A DNA stretch of 64,000 bases from Chromohalobacter canadensis (GTDB lineage Bacteria; Pseudomonadota; Gammaproteobacteria; Pseudomonadales; Halomonadaceae), in contig NZ_CP140151.1 of assembly GCF_034479555.1 (NCBI RefSeq), forward strand, positions 1,426,001 to 1,490,000, written 5' to 3'. Below, in pieces: positions 1 to 9,179 of the stretch (its first letter is position 1; each line of letters starts with the position of its first letter). The notes beneath the pieces are model-generated. The model ran no database searches, had not been told where the DNA came from, and worked only from the letters and a program-made list of their open reading frames with translations. Both the position numbers and the translations under genes were made by a program.

Positions 1-160
1 GCGGAATATTCCAGTGCTCGGCGAAGCGTCGCGCTCCTTGGGCATCACCTCCTACCACGGCCACGACACGGGCCTCAGGAACGGACGCCAGGGCTTGCAT
101 ATGAATCCCGGCGATGGCGCCTTCGCCCACCATCAGGATACGTATGGGTGAAGTCATCAT
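1..160 (-). CDS. Gfo/Idh/MocA-type oxidoreductase, N-terminal part (cut by window edge)
   Basis: Only about 53 N-terminal residues are in the window; the gene runs off the left edge. Translation from the ATG at 160 (or the adjacent ATG at 157, better spaced from a GGAGG-like site) gives a hydrophobic beta strand followed by VGEGAIAGIH, a nucleotide-binding loop of the Rossmann type, then the beta strand ARVVAVVGGD. This is the usual start of NAD(P)-dependent Gfo/Idh/MocA dehydrogenases. The substrate cannot be told. It sits upstream of the ferulate genes on the same strand as fcs. Confidence 0.6.
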   Translation of the reverse strand, partial: MMTSPIRILMVGEGAIAGIHMQALASVPEARVVAVVGGDAQGARRFAEHWNIP

Positions 161-364
161 GGCTCCTCGGCTGCTTTGATTATGCCCATCTCGTTGCCGG
201 ACATTGCCGCAGGATCGCCATGCTTTGTCTACCTTTCATAAGCGTTGCAGCCATGAGCTAGGTATCGGCAAATACCACGTCATGGCTGCGTGTTATCAGG
301 TTTATTCTCGGAGTGCGGATGGCGCATGGCGTCTTGAGCGGCCCGCGTACTGCTCACTTATCGG
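161..364. other. Intergenic region, nothing recognised
   Basis: About 200 bases between the partial oxidoreductase and the 3' end of fcs. I see no gene, strong hairpin or repeat. It must hold the promoter of the oxidoreductase gene unless that is co-transcribed with fcs. Confidence 0.4.
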
Positions 365-2185
365 CTAAGAAGCCGGCAGTACCACGCGCGCATCGCGAGG
401 AGTATCGGCATAGAGTGTCCCGACGAGATCGGCGTAGCGTTCGCGCACCAAGCGCTGATTGACCGACCCCTTGTCGGTCAACTCGCCACGATCGACCGAA
501 AGCGGCGTATCCAGAATCAGTAGACGTTCCAGACACGTGGAACTCGCCTGCCCTCGACGGCAGGTCGCCAGACGTTGCGCGAACCATTGGTGCAGGGTGG
601 TATCGTGCGCCAGGTCATGCACTGATGACGTCGCGACGCCTATATGCTGCGCGCATGCGGGGACGTTCAGCACTACTAACCCAGTGAGATAGTCACGGCT
701 TTCACCGGCGATCACCACGTCTTGCACTAGCGGAGCGAAATGCTCGATGAGCTGCAATCGCAAGATGCCCACATTGACCCAGGTACCGGTCACCAGCTTG
801 AAGTTCTCGCTCAAGCGACCGTCAAAGATTAACCCACGTTCAGGCTGCTCGGGATCAGCGAGTCGCATCGCATCCCCGGTACAATAATAGCCTTCGTCAT
901 CGAATGCTTCGGCGGTGCGTTCGGCGTCGCGCCAGTAGCCCGGCGTGACATTGAGTCCTTTGAGGCGCGCTTCCCATTTGTCGTCCGTTGCCACCAGTTT
1001 GAGCGACATCCCCGGCACGGGCCGACCAATCAAGCCCGGCGTACCACTGGCCTCCTCGGTACAGAACGCCAGGCACGCCTCGGTGGATCCAAGCCCCGTC
1101 AGCATGGGCACGGGGCGTCCACGAGTCTGCTCGCCAAAGGTATCCAGCGCCTCGCGCACATGCACCGGCAACACGGCGCCACCGAAGTGCATCATCTCGA
1201 GATTACGGAATAAGGCCGTGCGTAAGGCCTCATCGTCACGCAAATGCTCGACCAGGGCCTCGAAGCCCTTGGGCACGTTGCAATAGAACGTCGGCGAGAC
1301 CTCGCGCAAGTTATCCACCGTGCGCCGCACGCCGTCCGCCGTCGGATTGCCGTCATCGATGTACAGCGAACCCCCGTTATGGATCGTCATGCCCAGGATC
1401 GTGTTGCCGCCGAAGGTATGGTGCCAGGGTAGCCAGTCCACCAGCACCGGCTTGTGGCGGCTCAGGAAATCCAGACGTTTCTCGAGCATGGTCTGGTTGC
1501 TGCACAGCATGCGCTGCGTATTGATCACCGCTTTGGGCATGCCAGTCGAACCCGAGGTGAACAGCAACTTGGCGACGCTATCCGGTGTCACTCGCGCATG
1601 AGCATTATCGACCTCGGCCCGTGCCGGCGTCGCCGCCAGCGTCTCCAGCGACAGCCCCCGATGGCTCGGTAGCGTCGCCACACAGGTCACCTGCTCATCG
1701 CAAACGGCCGTCAGAGCTGCGCCAAAGCGTGCTTCATCGTCGACAAAAATCATCCCCGGCGTCACGAGCTCGACGACATGGCGAAGCTTGACGAAGTCCT
1801 CCGACAACAACGCATACGAGGGCGATACCGGCACATAGGGAATGCCCACATGCATGGCGGCACACGCCAGTAACGCATGATCGATGCCGTTGCCCGACAG
1901 CACCATCAACGGCCGCTCTACCGATAAGCCATGGTCCAGCAACGCTTGTGCCAGGCAGGCCACGCGCGGCATCGCCTCACCGAAGGTCAGCGTCCGCCAG
2001 GCACGTTGCGCCCCCTCGCGTTCGGCCAGAAACGTTGTCGACGGCGTCTCGCGTGCCCAGTACGCGAGGCGCTCGGTCATGCAACGGGGGTAATCCGGTA
2101 CCTCACCACCGTACAGTCGATACGCCTGTGGGGACGTATCGCTCTCGGAACGGGGCAAAGGCCGGCTGCCGGAAGGGGACGACAT
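365..2185 (-). CDS. fcs: Feruloyl-CoA synthase (acyl-CoA synthetase, ANL superfamily)
   Basis: 606 residues, the usual size for feruloyl/hydroxycinnamoyl-CoA synthases that activate ferulate, p-coumarate or caffeate to the CoA thioester with ATP. The AMP-binding signature LLFTSGSTGMPKAV lies near residues 207-220, and the later adenylate motifs (GLGSTEA, YYCTGDA) follow. The start has GGAG about eight bases upstream. It is divergent from a MarR gene and faces the other genes of the CoA-dependent non-beta-oxidative ferulate route (hydratase/lyase, vanillin dehydrogenase) encoded downstream of that regulator. Assignment rests on family sequence and this context; exact substrate range is inferred. 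Confidence 0.85.
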   Translation of the reverse strand: MSSPSGSRPLPRSESDTSPQAYRLYGGEVPDYPRCMTERLAYWARETPSTTFLAEREGAQRAWRTLTFGEAMPRVACLAQALLDHGLSVERPLMVLSGNGIDHALLACAAMHVGIPYVPVSPSYALLSEDFVKLRHVVELVTPGMIFVDDEARFGAALTAVCDEQVTCVATLPSHRGLSLETLAATPARAEVDNAHARVTPDSVAKLLFTSGSTGMPKAVINTQRMLCSNQTMLEKRLDFLSRHKPVLVDWLPWHHTFGGNTILGMTIHNGGSLYIDDGNPTADGVRRTVDNLREVSPTFYCNVPKGFEALVEHLRDDEALRTALFRNLEMMHFGGAVLPVHVREALDTFGEQTRGRPVPMLTGLGSTEACLAFCTEEASGTPGLIGRPVPGMSLKLVATDDKWEARLKGLNVTPGYWRDAERTAEAFDDEGYYCTGDAMRLADPEQPERGLIFDGRLSENFKLVTGTWVNVGILRLQLIEHFAPLVQDVVIAGESRDYLTGLVVLNVPACAQHIGVATSSVHDLAHDTTLHQWFAQRLATCRRGQASSTCLERLLILDTPLSVDRGELTDKGSVNQRLVRERYADLVGTLYADTPRDARVVLPAS

Positions 2186-2257
2186 GAAAGGCGCTCCATT
2201 AGTCTGTGATGAACCTTGTTATTCAGCGGTACGTTCTTCACCAACAACGTGATAGAT

Positions 2258-2278
2258 ATAGTTATAATAGGTAACTAT
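2258..2278. promoter_or_regulatory. Palindromic operator, probably for the MarR regulator
   Basis: Perfect 7-bp inverted repeat ATAGTTA / TAACTAT separated by seven bases, in the AT-rich divergent fcs/marR intergenic region. A related TAACTATATAA sequence lies at about 2396-2406, just before the marR start. MarR proteins bind palindromes of this kind, so control of fcs and marR by the adjacent regulator is the natural inference. Confidence 0.5.
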
Positions 2279-2424
2279 TTTTTTGACTAGACACACCGCA
2301 TGAGACTTTAGATGCACGATAACCCCCAAATGGCGCCGGTGTTGCCTATGCTTGCCGATATCGGAAACAATGCCCCAACCATATAATTCTCATATTAACT
2401 ATATAACCGAATGAAGGAGCCCTC

Positions 2425-2928
2425 ATGACGACACCCAAGAAAACATCCTCATCGGAGCAAACACCCCTCGAGGAAGCCTATCCGACCACCGTCGAGGGGC
2501 TGGTGCTCGAGGAGCGTCTCGGCTATGCCCTGAGGCGGGCTCAGCTCAAGGTTTTCAAGCACTTCGACGAGGCCATGCGCGAGCATGACATTCGCCCGGC
2601 ACAGTTCTCTTCGCTGGTGGTCATCGAGGGCTATCCAGGCGTTACGCAATCCAATCTGGCCCAGACATTGAGCATTGATCCGCCGCGAGTCGTTAGCTTG
2701 ATTAATAGTCTGGAAGAGCGTGGCTTGGCTTTGCGCGTGCGATGCAAGCGTGACCGTCGCTCGCATGGGATCTTCCTCACCAAGACCGGCGAGGCACTCG
2801 TCGAGCGCTTGAAAGGCTTGGCAGAGCAAAGCGATTTAGAAGCAACTCAATCACTTAGCGAGATAGAGAGACGCCAATTATTGACCTTGCTACGGAAGGT
2901 ATACGCCTCGGAGGAAGGTGACGACTAA
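2425..2928 (+). CDS. MarR-family transcriptional regulator of hydroxycinnamate genes
   Basis: 167 residues with a winged helix-turn-helix in the middle (conserved VTQSNLAQTLSIDPPRVVSL recognition region and an RDRRSHGIFLT wing near the end of the domain). Family members such as FerC and HcaR-type regulators repress ferulate/p-coumarate operons and are released by the hydroxycinnamoyl-CoA intermediate. A strong AAGGAGC precedes the ATG. It lies divergent from fcs and upstream of the TRAP/ech/vdh genes, and palindromes lie in front of the flanking transcription units. The regulatory role is inferred from family and position. Confidence 0.8.
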   Translation: MTTPKKTSSSEQTPLEEAYPTTVEGLVLEERLGYALRRAQLKVFKHFDEAMREHDIRPAQFSSLVVIEGYPGVTQSNLAQTLSIDPPRVVSLINSLEERGLALRVRCKRDRRSHGIFLTKTGEALVERLKGLAEQSDLEATQSLSEIERRQLLTLLRKVYASEEGDD

Positions 2929-3065
2929 TCCTTTAGCCGCAATTTTAGGCAAATTGAAGCGGCATGGCTTGCACACCTGCTCAGGGACAATTAATTATAC
3001 AAAGTAACTAAAAAACGACCTTACTCGCGCCTTGGCCGATCCACGCAACCGATAAAGATATAATC

Positions 3066-3647
3066 ATGAGCAGCCTAGCGACGACATCCAACGCCAGTAT
3101 CACCTGCCTACGCCGGGGCCTCGCAACGACTTGTCGGCTCGCCGCGATCATCGGCGGCTTGATCGTCGCAGCGCTCTCCCTGATGACGGTGGCCAGCATT
3201 CTCGGACGCTGGATCTCCAGCTTGCCATTGGTCAGTGACATAGCGGTCCTGAGCTGGATCGGACCCGTCACTGGTGACTATGAAATGGTCGAGATGGGCA
3301 CGGCCATCGCGGTGTTCCTATTTCTGCCTTACTGCCATCTGCGTGGTGGTCACGTCACGGTGGATCTGCTGGTCATGCGTGCACCGCTGGGTGTGCAGCG
3401 TTTTCTCGCCGTGCTCGCGGAGGCCCTATTCCTCGTCGTTTCATGCCTGATGACATGGCGGCTTTATCACGGCCTGCTCGACAAGCACCGCTACATGGAA
3501 ACCAGCATGCTGCTGGGTATCCCGCTGTGGTGGGGCTATATCGCCGGCATAATCGGTTTCATCCTGCTCTCGCTAGTCTGCCTATACCGGCTCCTGGCCA
3601 CGTTCTCGGGTGACGCCGACCCCTCGACACAAGGAGATGCCTCATGA
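3066..3647 (+). CDS. TRAP transporter small permease (DctQ-like)
   Basis: 193 residues with four hydrophobic segments (about 22-48, 70-95, 105-125, 150-170), typical of the DctQ small membrane subunit of tripartite ATP-independent periplasmic transporters. The last codons overlap the next gene, the DctM subunit, by four bases (ATGA), showing translational coupling. The substrate is inferred to be a hydroxycinnamate or related aromatic acid because the genes lie between the ferulate regulator and the ferulate enzymes. The start has no obvious strong ribosome-binding site. Confidence 0.85.
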   Translation: MSSLATTSNASITCLRRGLATTCRLAAIIGGLIVAALSLMTVASILGRWISSLPLVSDIAVLSWIGPVTGDYEMVEMGTAIAVFLFLPYCHLRGGHVTVDLLVMRAPLGVQRFLAVLAEALFLVVSCLMTWRLYHGLLDKHRYMETSMLLGIPLWWGYIAGIIGFILLSLVCLYRLLATFSGDADPSTQGDAS

Positions 3648-4963
3648 CGCCTCTTACTCTGGGCGCAGGCGGCTTCGTCTTGTTGCTGGCCATGATGGGC
3701 GCCCGTATCCCTATCGGCCTCGCCATGCTGGTTATCGGCGCGTTGGGCTCGATGCTCGTCACGGGGCCGATGGGTATCCTCAATGCCCTGAAGACACTGC
3801 CCTACGAACACTTTTCCAGCCACACACTGTCAATCATTCCCCTCTTTCTGTTGATGGGGCAATTCGCAGCGCGCGCCGGGCTATCACGCGCCATGTTTCA
3901 AGCCGCCAACGATTGGTTGGGCCACCGTCGCGGTGGCCTGGCCATGTCAACGGTGGGCGCCTGCGGTGCCTTCGGCGCCATTTGCGGATCCTCGCTGGCG
4001 ACTGCCGCGACCATGACGCAAGTCGCGCTGCCGGAAATGGAACGTCAAGGCTATCGCGGTAGTCTGGCCACCGGCGCGCTGGCCGCAGGCGGCACGCTGG
4101 GCATTCTGATCCCGCCTTCCGTGGTATTGGTCATCTACGCCATCCTCGCCGAACAGAACATCAACGAGATGTTCGCCGCCGCCTTGATCCCCGGCATTCT
4201 TGCCGCACTCAGTTACATGGTAGCGATCTCACTGTTCGTGCGATTTTTTCCGGATAGCGCCCCGAGCAAGGCCAAGGCATCAGCCGGCGAGCGCTGGCGT
4301 TCGCTGCTCGATGTATGGCCCGGTGCAGCGATCTTCATCATCGTGATCGGCGGTATCTACACAGGGATTTTCACGCCTACCGAAGCTGCCGCCGTCGGCG
4401 CCGCCGCCACCGGGCTGCTAGCCGTTATCCGCGGCGGACTGCGCTGGGAGGGGCTGCGTGAGAGCCTCCTCGACACGGCCGTCACCTCGGCGATGATTTT
4501 CTTCATCGTCCTCGGGGCCAGCGTGTTCAACAGCTTTCTCGCCCTGACGCAATTACCTCAAATCACGGCGGGCTGGATCGTGGGCCTGGAAATCAGTCCC
4601 TGGATCGTCCTGGCGGGGATCCTGCTGTGCTACCTGGTTCTGGGTTGCTTCATGGACAGCCTGTCGATGATTCTGCTCACCGTGCCCATCTTCCTACCCA
4701 TCGTGACGGGCATGGATTTCGGCATGCCCCCCGGCGACGTGGCGATCTGGTTCGGCATTCTGGCATTGGTCGTCGTGGAAGTGGGGATGATCACGCCACC
4801 GGTGGGACTGAATATCTTCATCATTCACTCCATGGCGCCTCACGTACCACTGACCGAGACATTCAAGGGCATCCTGCCGTTCCTGGCGGCGGACGTGCTG
4901 CGCATCATCATGCTGGTGGTTTTCCCGTCCATCACGCTGGGTTTCGTCTACTGGCTTTATTGA
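3644..4963 (+). CDS. TRAP transporter large permease (DctM-like)
   Basis: 439 residues, a highly hydrophobic protein with about twelve membrane spans and the GSSLATAATMTQVALPEM and AAGGTLGILIPPSV signatures of DctM subunits. It forms the sodium-driven translocation channel with the preceding DctQ protein and takes substrate from a DctP binding protein. Two DctP genes follow in the same cluster (starts at 5519 and 9180) but there is only this one permease pair, so they may share it. Confidence 0.9.
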   Translation: MTPLTLGAGGFVLLLAMMGARIPIGLAMLVIGALGSMLVTGPMGILNALKTLPYEHFSSHTLSIIPLFLLMGQFAARAGLSRAMFQAANDWLGHRRGGLAMSTVGACGAFGAICGSSLATAATMTQVALPEMERQGYRGSLATGALAAGGTLGILIPPSVVLVIYAILAEQNINEMFAAALIPGILAALSYMVAISLFVRFFPDSAPSKAKASAGERWRSLLDVWPGAAIFIIVIGGIYTGIFTPTEAAAVGAAATGLLAVIRGGLRWEGLRESLLDTAVTSAMIFFIVLGASVFNSFLALTQLPQITAGWIVGLEISPWIVLAGILLCYLVLGCFMDSLSMILLTVPIFLPIVTGMDFGMPPGDVAIWFGILALVVVEVGMITPPVGLNIFIIHSMAPHVPLTETFKGILPFLAADVLRIIMLVVFPSITLGFVYWLY

Positions 4964-4990
4964 CGTCACCACATCGCCCGAGGAGAGCTC

Positions 4991-5470
4991 ATGATGTCCT
5001 CCACTAACCCGCTTCGCACGCCCACGCTGGATTTCATCGCCCGCCTCACGGTGGACGTCGCCTCGCCCTGGGAACTGGGCGAGAGCGCACACGGCCAACG
5101 CCGCTTCATCGCGATCACCGGCGGCGACGTGGCTGGCGAACAGCTCAATGGCCGTATTCTCGCCGCGGGCGGCGACTGGCAAACGATACGTGCGGATGGC
5201 GTGGCTGAACTGTACGCACGCTATTTCCTGGAAACCGACGACGGCGAGCGCATCGAGGTAGAAAACACGGGCTTTCGCCACGGCCCGGCGTCCGTCATGC
5301 AGCGGCTACGAGACGGAGAAGCAGTGCCGCCCGAGGACTACTACTTCCACACCGCGCCGCGCTTTTTTACCACCAGCACGCGGCTGGACTGGCTCAACCG
5401 AACGTTGTTCCTGGGCAGCGCGGCACGCACCCGGGACAACGTGATCATCGATCTTTTCGCCGTAGGCTGA
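4991..5470 (+). CDS. DUF3237 family protein
   Basis: 159 residues of the UPF0311/DUF3237 family, small beta-barrel-like proteins of unsettled function often found next to aromatic-acid transport and degradation genes. No signal peptide or membrane span is evident, so it is probably cytoplasmic. The start follows GAGGAGAGCTC at good spacing, and a second ATG is directly adjacent. It lies between TRAP permease and TRAP binding-protein genes with short gaps, so it is co-transcribed. I cannot assign a reaction. Confidence 0.75.
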   Translation: MMSSTNPLRTPTLDFIARLTVDVASPWELGESAHGQRRFIAITGGDVAGEQLNGRILAAGGDWQTIRADGVAELYARYFLETDDGERIEVENTGFRHGPASVMQRLRDGEAVPPEDYYFHTAPRFFTTSTRLDWLNRTLFLGSAARTRDNVIIDLFAVG

Positions 5471-5518
5471 TCCATTGCCTCCCGGCGTCATACAACAACC
5501 ACAATGAGGCACTTCGCC

Positions 5519-6580
5519 ATGATCCAATGCGCCACTTCACACTTGCGCCGCTTCGTATTGACCACTGCGGCGGCGCTCTCGATCGCTGCCACCAGCCAGG
5601 CTCAGGCACAAGAGGCCGAATACACCCTGCGGCTACATCATTTCTTCCCCGCCTCGGCGCCCGTGCACCAGGAGTATTTCATCCCCTGGAAAGAGGACAT
5701 CGAAGAAGAATCCAATGGACGCTTAGAGGTTCAACTCTATCCTTCCATGCAGCTCGGCGGCACACCGCCCTCACTCTACGGTCAGGCCAAGGACGGCCAA
5801 GTGGATATCATCTGGACCGTGCTGGGTTACAACTCAGGGCGCTTCCCCAAGGCGGAAGTCTTCGACCTGCCCTTCCTGCCGACATCAGGTGCCGCGACGA
5901 GCCAAGCCGCCCATGAGTACGCCATGACGCACATGAAGGACGAACTCGAGGGCGTGCATCCCATCGCCGTGCACACCCACAGTCCCGGCGCCTTGCATAC
6001 CAAGGAGACGCGCATCGACTCGCTCGAGGACATCGAAGGCCTCAAGATGCGTGGCCCCAGCCGGCTGGTGAATCGCTATCTGGCCAAGCTCGGCGCCGAG
6101 CCCATCGGCATGCCAGTGGCCCAGGCATTGGAGGCGTTATCACGCGGCGTGCTCGACGGCACGGTGATTCCTTTCGAAGCCATCACCGCCATGGGACTGG
6201 CCGACATCACCACCGAACACACCATCTTCAGCGGCGAAAAGGCGCTGTATACCACGATGATGATCGTGGCCATGAACCAGGACAAATACGACGCCCTGCC
6301 CGATGACCTGCAAGCCATCATCGATGCGCATTCCGGCAGCCGCGAAGCGTACCGAATCGGCCAGATCATGGACCAGGCGGATCATCGACAGATTCTGGCC
6401 ATCCAGAGCGGCGAGCAACCCGGCACGATCACGCGATTGGATAGCGAGGAAACCGCACGCTGGCAAGCGGTCGGTCAGGAAGTCGTCGACGACTGGATCG
6501 CCGAGGCCGAGGAGAAGGGGCTCGACGGGCAGATGCTGTACGACGACGCCAGCCGGCTCGTCGAGAAATACACACGCTGA
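5519..6580 (+). CDS. TRAP transporter solute-binding protein (DctP family), copy 1
   Basis: About 353 residues from the ATG at 5519. That start is preferred over 5504 because GAGG at 5506-5509 then sits nine bases upstream and the protein begins directly with a signal peptide (RRFVLTTAAALSIAATSQAQA). The mature protein has the DctP signatures: LRLHHFFP start, MQLGG, QAKDGQVDIIWT, and the conserved Arg in KMRGPSR that holds carboxylates. It is periplasmic and feeds the DctQM pair just upstream. It is clearly paralogous to the second binding protein at 9180. Substrate inferred as an aromatic carboxylate. Confidence 0.85.
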   Translation: MIQCATSHLRRFVLTTAAALSIAATSQAQAQEAEYTLRLHHFFPASAPVHQEYFIPWKEDIEEESNGRLEVQLYPSMQLGGTPPSLYGQAKDGQVDIIWTVLGYNSGRFPKAEVFDLPFLPTSGAATSQAAHEYAMTHMKDELEGVHPIAVHTHSPGALHTKETRIDSLEDIEGLKMRGPSRLVNRYLAKLGAEPIGMPVAQALEALSRGVLDGTVIPFEAITAMGLADITTEHTIFSGEKALYTTMMIVAMNQDKYDALPDDLQAIIDAHSGSREAYRIGQIMDQADHRQILAIQSGEQPGTITRLDSEETARWQAVGQEVVDDWIAEAEEKGLDGQMLYDDASRLVEKYTR

Positions 6581-6663
6581 GGTGATGTTCGGGCCGAAAG
6601 GCGGTATCTGGCCCGTGCCTCCTTCGGCATCCACCAGGCCCGCGCCTAGATTGGCAGGGTAAA

Positions 6664-6680
6664 TATCAACTTACTTGATA
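6664..6680. promoter_or_regulatory. Palindromic site upstream of the hydratase/lyase gene
   Basis: Perfect 6-bp inverted repeat TATCAA / TTGATA with a five-base spacer, 21 bases before the ech start codon. Its position in front of a catabolic gene of the ferulate pathway suggests an operator for the local MarR regulator, but the half-site differs from that at 2258, so this is tentative. Confidence 0.35.
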
Positions 6681-6701
6681 CTATTTTGACAGGAAATTGA
6701 C

Positions 6702-7532
6702 ATGAGCGATTACACGAACCGCTGGGAAACAGTAAAGGTTGACGTCGAAGATGGCATTGCCTGGGTGGCGCTCAACCGCCCCGAAAAGCGCAATGCCATG
6801 AGCCCCACGCTCAACCGCGAAATGATCGACGTGCTCGAGACCATCGAGCTTGATCAGGACGCCCACGTGCTCGTGCTGACTGGCGAGGGCGAATCCTTCT
6901 CCGCCGGCATGGACCTCAAGGAATACTTCCGCGAGATCGACGCCAGCCCCGAAATCGTTCAGGTCAAGGTCCGCCGCGACGCCTCCACCTGGCAATGGAA
7001 ACTGTTGCGTCACTACGCCAAGCCGACCATCGCCATGGTCAACGGCTGGTGCTTCGGCGGCGCATTTTCGCCTCTGGTTGCCTGTGATTTGGCGATCGCC
7101 GCCGACGAGTCGGTGTTCGGGCTCTCCGAAATCAACTGGGGCATTCCGCCGGGCAATCTGGTGAGCAAGGCCATGGCCGACACCGTGGGGCATCGCCAGG
7201 CGCTTTATTACATCATGACCGGGGAAACCTTCACCGGCCCGCAAGCCGCCGACATGGGGCTGGTCAACCAGAGCGTGCCCCGTGCCGAGCTGCGCGATGC
7301 CACGCACAAGCTGGCCACCACGCTGCGCGACAAGAACCCCGTCGTCCTGCGCGCCGCCAAGACCGGCTTCAAGATGTGCCGCGAGCTGACCTGGGAACAG
7401 AACGAGGAATACCTCTACGCCAAGCTCGACCAGGCGCAGCAGCTCGACCCGGAGCACGGTCGCGAGCAAGGTCTCAAACAGTTCCTCGACGACAAGAGCA
7501 TCAAGCCCGGGCTGGAAAGCTACCAGCGCTGA
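6702..7532 (+). CDS. ech: p-hydroxycinnamoyl-CoA hydratase/lyase (enoyl-CoA hydratase/feruloyl-CoA hydratase)
   Basis: 276 residues, the length of bacterial hydroxycinnamoyl-CoA hydratase-lyases, which hydrate feruloyl-CoA and cleave it to vanillin and acetyl-CoA. Crotonase features are plain: LTGEGESFSAGMDLKEYFRE (oxyanion-hole loop), the second oxyanion region NGWCFGGAFSPLVACDLAIA, and the family-typical start with WETVKVD. AGGAAATTGAC precedes the ATG. Next to vdh and facing fcs, it completes the conversion of ferulate to vanillate within this window. Confidence 0.9.
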   Translation: MSDYTNRWETVKVDVEDGIAWVALNRPEKRNAMSPTLNREMIDVLETIELDQDAHVLVLTGEGESFSAGMDLKEYFREIDASPEIVQVKVRRDASTWQWKLLRHYAKPTIAMVNGWCFGGAFSPLVACDLAIAADESVFGLSEINWGIPPGNLVSKAMADTVGHRQALYYIMTGETFTGPQAADMGLVNQSVPRAELRDATHKLATTLRDKNPVVLRAAKTGFKMCRELTWEQNEEYLYAKLDQAQQLDPEHGREQGLKQFLDDKSIKPGLESYQR

Positions 7533-7647
7533 CCGGCGCGAGGGCACGGTGGCGTTCACTCGCAAGACGCCACCGCGCCCCTGGCGATGTCGGCATGCCC
7601 TCCAGCCCTGAACGTCCTATCGCTTCGACAACCACAAGGGGAGTCTC

Positions 7648-9096
7648 ATGGATCTTTCGCTACTCATCGGCGGCGAGCACCGCGCCGCCCAGGACAATGC
7701 GACCTTCGAGCGTCGCAACCCACTGCATGAACATGTCGTGACGCGCGCCGCTGCAGCCTCGGTGGAAGATACTCAGCACGCCGCCGAAGCTGCATCTCAG
7801 GCGTTTCCCGCCTGGTCGCAGACCGGCCCCGGCGAGCGCCGCGCCAAGCTGCTCGCCGCCGCCGACGCCATGGAAGCCCGCCAGGAAGACTTCATCGCAC
7901 GCATGGTCGATGAAACCGGCGCCACGCCCGGATGGGCCGGGTTCAACGTCATGGTGGCCGCCAGCATACTGCGCGAGGCCGCCTCGCTGACGACTCAAGT
8001 CGGCGGCGATGTCATCCCGTCCAACGTTCCCGACAGCCTGGCAATGGGCGTGCGCGTCCCGTGCGGCGTGGTGGTCGGCATCGCCCCGTGGAACGCGCCC
8101 ATCATCCTCGGTACGCGGGCCATCGCCACACCGCTGGCGTGCGGCAACACGGTGATTCTCAAGGCCTCGGAGCAATGCCCCGCCACCCATCACCTGATCG
8201 GTGAAGTGCTCGTCGAAGCGGGCTTGGGCGACGGTATCGTCAATGTGGTGACCAACGCACCGCCCCAAGCCGCCGAGGTGGTCGAGGCATTGATCGAGCA
8301 CCCCGCCGTGCGGCGCATCAACTTCACCGGTTCCACCCAGGTGGGCCGCATCATCGCCGAGAAAGCCGCGCACCATCTCAAACCCGTGCTGCTGGAACTG
8401 GGCGGCAAGGCACCGTTCGTGGTCCTCGAGGATGCCGATCTGGATGCCGCTGTAGAGGCCGCTGCTTTCGGCGCCTTCTTCAACCAGGGCCAGATCTGCA
8501 TGTCCACCGAGCGGTTGATCGTCGTCGACGCCGTGGCCGATGCCTTCGTCGAGAAGCTGGCCCGCAAGGCCGAAACCCTGCGTGCCGGTGACCCACGTGA
8601 AGACGGCAACCCGCTAGGTACGCTGATCAATCGCGAGGCCGGGGAAAAGCTCAATAGCCTGCTCGATGACGCCCAGCAGTATGGCGCGCGTCTGGCATGC
8701 GGCGGCAAGGCCGAGGGTGTGATCATGCAGCCCACCGTGGTCGATGGCGTCACCCAGGCGATGCGCTTGTACGGCGAGGAATCGTTCGGCCCGGTGGTGG
8801 CCATGATGCGCGTCAAGGATGAAGAAGACGCCTTGCGTGTCGCCAACGACAGCGAGTACGGCCTCTCGGCCGCGGTCTTCAGCCGCGACACGGCCCGCGC
8901 CATGCGCATCGCCCAACGTGTCGAATCAGGCATTTGCCACATCAATGGTCCCACCGTACACGACGAGCCACAGATGCCGTTCGGCGGTGTTAAATCGAGC
9001 GGCTACGGACGCTTCGGTGGCAAGGCCGGCATCGAAGAATTCACTGAACTGCGCTGGATGACCATGCAACTTGGCCCCCGGCATTATCCTATTTAA
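7648..9096 (+). CDS. vdh: Vanillin/aromatic aldehyde dehydrogenase
   Basis: 482 residues of the NAD(P)-dependent aldehyde dehydrogenase superfamily. The catalytic Glu is at about 250 (LLELGGKAP) and the catalytic Cys at about 284 (NQGQICMSTERL); the NAD-binding FTGST motif is present. In ferulate clusters the enzyme oxidises vanillin (or 4-hydroxybenzaldehyde) to vanillate, and its place directly after ech supports that. A GGGGAG ribosome-binding site precedes the start. A general aromatic or salicylaldehyde dehydrogenase is the alternative. No vanillate demethylase gene is in the window. Confidence 0.85.
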   Translation: MDLSLLIGGEHRAAQDNATFERRNPLHEHVVTRAAAASVEDTQHAAEAASQAFPAWSQTGPGERRAKLLAAADAMEARQEDFIARMVDETGATPGWAGFNVMVAASILREAASLTTQVGGDVIPSNVPDSLAMGVRVPCGVVVGIAPWNAPIILGTRAIATPLACGNTVILKASEQCPATHHLIGEVLVEAGLGDGIVNVVTNAPPQAAEVVEALIEHPAVRRINFTGSTQVGRIIAEKAAHHLKPVLLELGGKAPFVVLEDADLDAAVEAAAFGAFFNQGQICMSTERLIVVDAVADAFVEKLARKAETLRAGDPREDGNPLGTLINREAGEKLNSLLDDAQQYGARLACGGKAEGVIMQPTVVDGVTQAMRLYGEESFGPVVAMMRVKDEEDALRVANDSEYGLSAAVFSRDTARAMRIAQRVESGICHINGPTVHDEPQMPFGGVKSSGYGRFGGKAGIEEFTELRWMTMQLGPRHYPI

Positions 9097-9179
9097 CGCT
9101 CATACCACTGGCCCATCTAATGGCCACGCTTCTAGACATCGCGTACTGGCACGCCAACGCCACCCCCATGGAGCTTAAG

